Below are positions 46,102-50,554 of a stretch of 50,554 nt of DNA, in pieces. The notes under the pieces were generated by a model that had not been told where the DNA came from, did no database searches, and saw only the letters and a program-made list of their open reading frames with translations. The DNA lies in NCBI RefSeq assembly GCF_018638295.1, contig NZ_JABTTS010000038.1:1-50554 (forward strand). Direction: 5' to 3'. The position numbers were made by a program, and so were the translations under genes. Position 1 is the stretch's first letter. Every line of letters begins with the position of its first letter. This DNA comes from Streptomyces sp. CHD11. GTDB lineage: Bacteria; Actinomycetota; Actinomycetes; Streptomycetales; Streptomycetaceae.

Positions 46102-48675
46102 TCAGGCCGGGCGCAGCCACACCGTGGCCAGGGGCGGCAGGGTCAGCCGGATGCTCGCCGGGTAGCCGTGCCATCCCTGGGGCTCCGGCTTGACCGGGCC
46201 GGGGGTGGTGATGTCACCGCCGCCGTAGCGTCCGGTGTCGGTGTTCAGGACCTCGCGCCAGGCGGGCACGTCGTCGGGGACCCCGATCCGGTACTCGTGG
46301 CGGACCACCGGCGCGAAGTGCGACACCGCGAGCAGCGGGGTGCCGTCGGTGTCGTACCGCAGGAAGGCGAACACGTTGTCCTCGGCCGCGTCCCCGGTGA
46401 CCCACCGGAAACCGGACGGTTCGGTGTCGCCCCGCCACAGCGCCGGGGTGTCCCCGTACACGGTGTTCAGGTCGCGCACCAGATCGCGCACACCCCGGTG
46501 GTCGGCCTCCGCGCCGTAGTGCGGGTCCAGCAGCCACCAGTCCGGGCCGTGCGCCTCCGACCACTCGGCCCCCTGCGCGAACTCCTGCCCCATGAAGAGA
46601 AGCTGCTTGCCCGGGTGGGCCCACATGAAGCCCAGGTAGGAACGGAGATGGGCGCGCTGCTGCCACCAGTCGCCGGGCATCTTCGACACCAGCGATCCCT
46701 TGCCGTGCACCACCTCGTCGTGGGAGATCGGCAGCACGTAGTTCTCGCTGTACGCGTACACCATCGAGAACGTCATCTCGCCGTGGTGGTACCGGCGGTG
46801 GACCGGTTCATGGCTCATGTACGTGAGCGAGTCGTGCATCCAGCCCATGTTCCACTTCAGCCCGAAGCCCAGCCCGCCGAAGCCGCTCGGCCCCTTGTGG
46901 TGGGTGGCCCGGGTGACACCGTCCCAGGCGGTGGACTCCTCCGCGATCGTCACGACCCCCGGCACCCTGCGGTACAGGGTCGCGTTCATCTCCTGCAGGA
47001 ACGCCACCGCGTCCAGGTTCTCCCGGCCGCCGTGCTCGTTCGGCGTCCACTGGCCCGGCTCGCGCGAGTAGTCGAGGTAGAGCATCGAGGCGACCGCGTC
47101 CACCCGCAGCCCGTCGATGTGGAACTCCTCGCACCAGTACAGGGCGTTGGCGACCAGGAAGTTGCGCACCTCGCGCCGCCCGAAGTCGAACTCCAGGGTT
47201 CCCCAGTCGGGATGGGCCGCACGCAGCGGGTCCTCGTGCTCGTACAGCGGCCGTCCGTCGAACTCCGCCAGCGCCCACTCGTCGCGGGGGAAGTGCGCCG
47301 GCACCCAGTCCATCAGTACGCCGATGCCCGCCCGGTGCAGGGCGTCGACCAGGTACCTGAAGTCGTCGGGGCTGCCGAGGCGGGCCGTCGGCGCGTAGAA
47401 ACCGGTGACCTGGTAGCCCCAGGAGCCGCCGAAGGGATGCTCGGCGACCGGCATCAGCTCGACGTGGGTGAAACCGAGGTCCTTGACGTACGCCGGGAGC
47501 TGGTCGGCGAGCTGACGGTAGGTCAGCCCGGGTCGCCAGGACGGCAGGTGCACCTCGTAGACGGAGAACGGCGCACGGTGCGCGGGCACGGCGGACCGGC
47601 GCTCCAGCCACTCGGCGTCGTCCCACACGTACGCCGAGGACGTGATGACCGACGACGTGGCCGGCGGCACCTCCGTGCGGCGGGCCATCGGGTCGGCGCG
47701 CAGGGTCTTCGAGCCGTCGGGGCGGGTGATCTCGAACTTGTACAGCTCGCCCTCGCCGATCCCCGGCACGAACAGTTCCCACACCCCGGTGCCGCCCAGC
47801 GACCGCATGGGGAAGCCGGTGCCGTCCCAGAAGTTGAAGGTGCCGGTCACCCGCACCCCGCGCGCGTTGGGCGCCCACACCGAGAAGCGGGTGCCGGCGA
47901 CGCCCTGGTGGGTCATCGGGTGCGCGCCCAGCACCGTCCACAGTTCCTCGTGCCGGCCCTCGCCGAGCAGATGCAGATCGAGTTCGCCGAGCGCGGGCAG
48001 GAAGCCGTACGCGTCCTCGGTCTCCTGCACCGCCCCCTCGTACGTCACCAGCAGCCGGTACGCCGGCACCTCGCGCAGCGGCAGCAGTCCCGAGAAGAAG
48101 CCGTCCCCGTCGTCGTGCAGGTCGACGGTCATCCCCCCGGAGACGACGGTCACCGCCAGGGCGTACGGCCGGAACGCCCGGAAGACGACACCGCCGGGCA
48201 CCGGATGCGCGCCGAGCACGGAGTGCGGGGCGTGGTGCGCGCCGCTCAGCAGCCGCTCCCGGTCGCCGGCGTCCACGGCGGGGGAGACGGCGATCTCCAT
48301 CTCCATCGCGGGCGGGACGGGTGAGGGACCTGACGGTGGGGATGTGGCGGCCCGCGAGGCGGACGAGGGGGCGACGGCCGCCTTCCCGGCCTTCTTTTTC
48401 GCGGCGCCCTTCCCGGCCGCCGGCACCTTCCTCTCCGCGGTCTTCCCCGCGCTCTTCCCCGCGGTCTTCTGCGCGGCCTTCTTCACCGTCGTCTTCTCGG
48501 TCGCCGCCTTCGCGGCCGTCACCTTCGCCGCCGCGGGGGTCTTCTTCACGGGGGTCTTCTTCGCACTGGCCTTCTTCACGGCTGCCTCCTTCCGTGCGGG
48601 CGCCGGTGGCCCGGTGCGCCGCTGCTCGGCCGGCTGCTCCGGATGCGAACCGCTGGACGTGGGGCGGGGGGTCAC
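46102..48675 (-). CDS. glgB: 1,4-alpha-glucan branching enzyme with Lys/Ala-rich N-terminal tail
   Basis: GlgB adds alpha-1,6 branches to glycogen or to the maltosyl-built glucan of the GlgE pathway. After the tail come carbohydrate-binding domains (LLSGAHHAPHSVLGAHP...; HEELWTVLGAHPMTHQGVAGTRFSVWAPNARGVRVTGTFNFWDG) and the GH13 barrel. The nucleophile Asp is in DGLRVDAVASMLYLDYSR, the acid/base Glu in TIAEESTAWDGV, and a further site is HDEVVHGKGSL. The first 120-odd residues are low complexity, with alternating Lys/Ala (VKKASAKKTPVKKTPAAAK). I chose GTG 48675 (GGAGG nine bases upstream, 52 bases after the maltokinase stop). GTG 48579, five bases after AAGGAGG, is an equally good alternative that would still keep most of the Lys/Ala tail. 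Confidence 0.92.
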   Translation of the reverse strand: MTPRPTSSGSHPEQPAEQRRTGPPAPARKEAAVKKASAKKTPVKKTPAAAKVTAAKAATEKTTVKKAAQKTAGKSAGKTAERKVPAAGKGAAKKKAGKAAVAPSSASRAATSPPSGPSPVPPAMEMEIAVSPAVDAGDRERLLSGAHHAPHSVLGAHPVPGGVVFRAFRPYALAVTVVSGGMTVDLHDDGDGFFSGLLPLREVPAYRLLVTYEGAVQETEDAYGFLPALGELDLHLLGEGRHEELWTVLGAHPMTHQGVAGTRFSVWAPNARGVRVTGTFNFWDGTGFPMRSLGGTGVWELFVPGIGEGELYKFEITRPDGSKTLRADPMARRTEVPPATSSVITSSAYVWDDAEWLERRSAVPAHRAPFSVYEVHLPSWRPGLTYRQLADQLPAYVKDLGFTHVELMPVAEHPFGGSWGYQVTGFYAPTARLGSPDDFRYLVDALHRAGIGVLMDWVPAHFPRDEWALAEFDGRPLYEHEDPLRAAHPDWGTLEFDFGRREVRNFLVANALYWCEEFHIDGLRVDAVASMLYLDYSREPGQWTPNEHGGRENLDAVAFLQEMNATLYRRVPGVVTIAEESTAWDGVTRATHHKGPSGFGGLGFGLKWNMGWMHDSLTYMSHEPVHRRYHHGEMTFSMVYAYSENYVLPISHDEVVHGKGSLVSKMPGDWWQQRAHLRSYLGFMWAHPGKQLLFMGQEFAQGAEWSEAHGPDWWLLDPHYGAEADHRGVRDLVRDLNTVYGDTPALWRGDTEPSGFRWVTGDAAEDNVFAFLRYDTDGTPLLAVSHFAPVVRHEYRIGVPDDVPAWREVLNTDTGRYGGGDITTPGPVKPEPQGWHGYPASIRLTLPPLATVWLRPA

Positions 48676-48727
48676 GGGCGAGGCCTCCAGGGCGACGGTC
48701 GGGGGCGGGCGGGGCTCGGGGGCCGGG

Positions 48728-50146
48728 TCAGATCCGGTCGGTGGTGGCGAGCCGGTGCGCGGCCGCCAGCGGTACGGCGAGCCAGTCGGGGCGGTGCCGG
48801 GCTTCGTAGACCGCTTCGTAGACCGCCTTGTCGGTCTCGTACGCGCGCAGCAGCACCGGTTCGGTACGCGGATCGCGGCCCGAGGCCTCCGCGTACCCGG
48901 AGCAGTACGCCGCCCGGCAGTGGTCCGCCCAGTCGTGCTGCGGCGGGTCCACGGAACGGGCCGCGTAGTCGAAGGACCGCAGCATGCCGGCGACATCCCG
49001 CACCGCCGGCTGCGGCATCCGCCGTTCCGCCAGTGGACGGGACGGCTCCCCCTCGAAGTCGATCAGCGACCACTCTCCCGCCGGGGCCCGCAGGCACTGC
49101 CCGAGGTGCAGATCGCCGTGCACCCGCTGGGCGGTCCAGGTGCGGCCCTCGGCGGCCAGATCGTCCAGCGCCGTGTACGCGGAGCGCAGGCCGTCCGCGT
49201 ACGGGCGCAGCGCCGGCACCGCGTGGACGGCCGCCTCCAGCCGCTCGGTCATCCCGGCGACCATGGAACGCAGCTGGACGTGTCCCAGCGTGACGGTCGG
49301 CAGCGCGCGGGCCAGCGCGGTGTGCACCTCGGCGGTGGCCCGCCCGAGCGCCCGCGCCTCGGCGACGAAGTCCTCGCCCTTGGCCAGCTCCCGCAGCGCC
49401 AGCTCCCACCCGTCCGCCGCCCCCTGCACGAACGGCTGGAGCACCCCCAGGACATACGGTTCGGCCTCGGGCACCGGGCCGGGCACCTCGCCGGGGTCCG
49501 TGACCAGCCAGGCCGTCGGCGGGGGCACCCGGGGGCAGCCCTCGCGGGCCAGCGCCAGCGGCAGCTCCAGGTCGGGGTTGATCCCGGGCACGATCCGGCG
49601 CAACAGCTTCAGAATGAACGTATCTCCGTAGACGACCGACGAATTCGACTGCTCGGCCGTCACCAGACGTGGCACCAGACCGGAGCGGATCTCCTGGCCG
49701 GGGTCCCGCTCGAAACGGAGCCCGCCGATCCGGGCCTGGGTGCGCAGGGCCTCCAGGAGCAGCTCGGCGGGCCGGGTGTCGTGCAGGGCCTCGTAGACCG
49801 TCCGTCCGGCCAGCGGGCCCCGCGACACATGACCGATCAGCGCGGGCGCGAGCCGGGGCGGCAGCGCCTCGCGCACGCCTATGAGCAGCTGGTAGCAGTC
49901 ACCGGGCTGCTCCTGTCCGGTGTGCCCCGGCTGGAGCGGCTGATGGGCGCGGACCAGCAGGTGGTACAGACCCAGTTTGGCCGTCGGCGGCAGCAGCTCG
50001 GTGGCCGCGACCAGGGCGAACCCGGTGACCGGGCGGCCCTTGCCGGCGAACCAGCGCTGCCGCGGCAGCCACTCCCGCAGCAGCGGATCCAGTGACGCAA
50101 GGAGGCCGGGCGGGGTCGTGACAGTGCGTGTGACGGCTTCCGACAT
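48728..50146 (-). CDS. mak: maltokinase (Pep2/Mak)
   Basis: The 472-residue kinase makes maltose 1-phosphate from maltose and ATP, the donor for the glucan polymerase GlgE. The N-terminal cap domain (DPLLREWLPRQRWFAGKGRPV) and the kinase-like core with QRVHGDLHLGQCLRA (catalytic Asp) and SLIDFEGEPSRPLAERRMPQPAVRDVAGMLRSFDYA (metal-binding Asp) are complete. I chose the ATG at 50146 (MSEAVTRTV) with AAAGGA upstream. It stands between treS and glgB, the standard Streptomyces treS-pep2-glgB order. In several actinobacteria TreS and maltokinase form a complex or fusion. Confidence 0.93.
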   Translation of the reverse strand: MSEAVTRTVTTPPGLLASLDPLLREWLPRQRWFAGKGRPVTGFALVAATELLPPTAKLGLYHLLVRAHQPLQPGHTGQEQPGDCYQLLIGVREALPPRLAPALIGHVSRGPLAGRTVYEALHDTRPAELLLEALRTQARIGGLRFERDPGQEIRSGLVPRLVTAEQSNSSVVYGDTFILKLLRRIVPGINPDLELPLALAREGCPRVPPPTAWLVTDPGEVPGPVPEAEPYVLGVLQPFVQGAADGWELALRELAKGEDFVAEARALGRATAEVHTALARALPTVTLGHVQLRSMVAGMTERLEAAVHAVPALRPYADGLRSAYTALDDLAAEGRTWTAQRVHGDLHLGQCLRAPAGEWSLIDFEGEPSRPLAERRMPQPAVRDVAGMLRSFDYAARSVDPPQHDWADHCRAAYCSGYAEASGRDPRTEPVLLRAYETDKAVYEAVYEARHRPDWLAVPLAAAHRLATTDRI

Positions 50147-50224
50147 GGCGTCGCGTCCTTTCCCCTCTTTCGGCACGCCTCAGCGGGCGCCACCGGTGGG
50201 CGGGGTGTTACTGATGCGTGCCCA

Positions 50225-50252
50225 GGGCGGGCCGGTGAAAACCGTCCCGCCC
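50225..50252 (-). terminator. hairpin with GAAA tetraloop between treS and maltokinase gene
   Basis: GGGCGGG (50225-50231) pairs with 50246-50252 and CGGT with ACCG inside it, capped by GAAA. It begins seven bases after the treS stop on the minus strand. It could attenuate read-through into the maltokinase and branching enzyme genes, or protect the treS message end. Confidence 0.6.
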
Positions 50253-50258
50253 CGGGTT

Positions 50259-50554
50259 CTAGGCGGCGTCCTTGCGGAGCCGGAACCAGTAGAAGCCGTG
50301 GCCCCCGAGGGTCATCAGATACGGCAGTTCGCCGATGGCCGGGAACCGCACCCCGCCGAACAGCTCCACCGGGTGCCGCCCCTCGAAGGCGCTGAGATCC
50401 AGCTCGGTCGGCTGTGCGAAGCGGGAGAAGTTGTTGACGCAGAGCACCAGGTCGTCCCCCTCTTCCCCATTCGGGGGGGCCTCACGCAGGAAGGCGAGGA
50501 CGGCGGGGTTGGAGGAGGGGAGCTCGGTGTAGGAGCCGAGGCCGAAGGCGGGGT
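50259..50554 (-). CDS. treS: trehalose synthase (maltose alpha-D-glucosyltransferase), 5' end outside window
   Basis: Only the last 97 or so codons are present, ending at TAG 50259. The translation (LPSSNPAVLAFLRE..., DDLVLCVNNFSRFAQPTELDLSAFEGRHPVELFGGVRFPAIGELPYLMTLGGHGFYWFRL) is the C-terminal beta-sandwich domain of TreS, where LCVNNFSR and GHGFYWFRL are characteristic. TreS interconverts trehalose and maltose and feeds maltokinase. The GlgE gene is expected further right, outside the window. Confidence 0.9.
   Translation of the reverse strand, partial: PAFGLGSYTELPSSNPAVLAFLREAPPNGEEGDDLVLCVNNFSRFAQPTELDLSAFEGRHPVELFGGVRFPAIGELPYLMTLGGHGFYWFRLRKDAA

Noticed and set aside
48676..48996. 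Extension of the glgB frame upstream to 48996
   Set aside because: It would overlap the end of the maltokinase gene on the same strand and encodes Arg/Thr/Pro-rich noise without a family match.

Overview
The window is chromosomal DNA of a Streptomyces species. It is very GC-rich, has strong third-position G/C bias, uses GTG and TTG starts freely, and has short intergenic gaps. Gene content and order match, from memory, the Streptomyces coelicolor stretch around SCO5394-SCO5442: filP, scy, methylmalonyl-CoA epimerase, thiolase, meaB, absC, icmA, pyk, ackA, pta, pfkA, dctA, glgB, maltokinase, treS. This is conserved core chromosome rather than an island. I see no phage, transposon, CRISPR, tRNA or rRNA.

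Layout. (1) 1-3042: two paralogous ABC ATPases around one ABC-2 permease. (2) 3117-8171: the polar-growth coiled-coil pair filP and scy. (3) 8349-11169: methylmalonyl-CoA epimerase, divergent from thiolase and the mutase chaperone meaB. (4) 11281-12016: a Phd-like antitoxin/PIN toxin pair. (5) 12127-15041: an Asp-rich secreted PepSY protein, divergent from an OmpR-type two-component system. (6) 15072-17727: the MarR regulator absC behind three AIM24-family genes. (7) 17923-21498: a DUF3817 gene and a thiamine-binding-like gene, a MarR gene, a second DUF3817 gene, and icmA with a large palindrome at its start. (8) 21722-25276: a sulfur-type module (YeiH-like exporter, cysteine dioxygenase-like protein, LysR), the decayed tail of a methyltransferase, and a TetR gene. 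(9) 25528-29901: a thioredoxin-TPR protein, a 707-base non-coding stretch rich in palindromes and hairpins, and a three-gene envelope operon of unknown function (DUF6230, DUF6114, secreted low-complexity protein). (10) 29988-36068: pyk, ackA, pta and divergent pfkA. (11) 36124-38431: an M23-like membrane peptidase, a frameshifted ABC transporter remnant and an HTH regulator. (12) 38737-43578: a CitA/CitB-type two-component system divergent from dctA, then merR-thioredoxin. (13) 43719-50554: a HelD-type RNA polymerase recycling helicase, then glgB, maltokinase and treS of the GlgE alpha-glucan pathway.

How the genes fit. Epimerase, MeaB and IcmA belong to acyl-CoA rearrangement (methylmalonyl-, isobutyryl- and butyryl-CoA), which feeds propionate metabolism and polyketide precursors. 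Pyk, Pta, AckA and Pfk control glycolytic flux and acetyl-CoA/acetate overflow. DctA and its sensor pair import C4-dicarboxylates. The end of the window handles trehalose, maltose and glycogen. Scy and FilP organise the growing hyphal tip.

Most worth a second look: the uncharacterised DUF6230/DUF6114/secreted-protein operon with its palindromic, structured upstream region; the 24-base palindrome at icmA; the Asp-rich PepSY protein facing a sensor kinase with a matching Asp-rich loop; the AIM24 triplet in front of absC; the Lys/Ala-rich tail on GlgB; and two gene remnants. Coordinates of starts were set by ribosome binding sites and overlaps. No database search was run.
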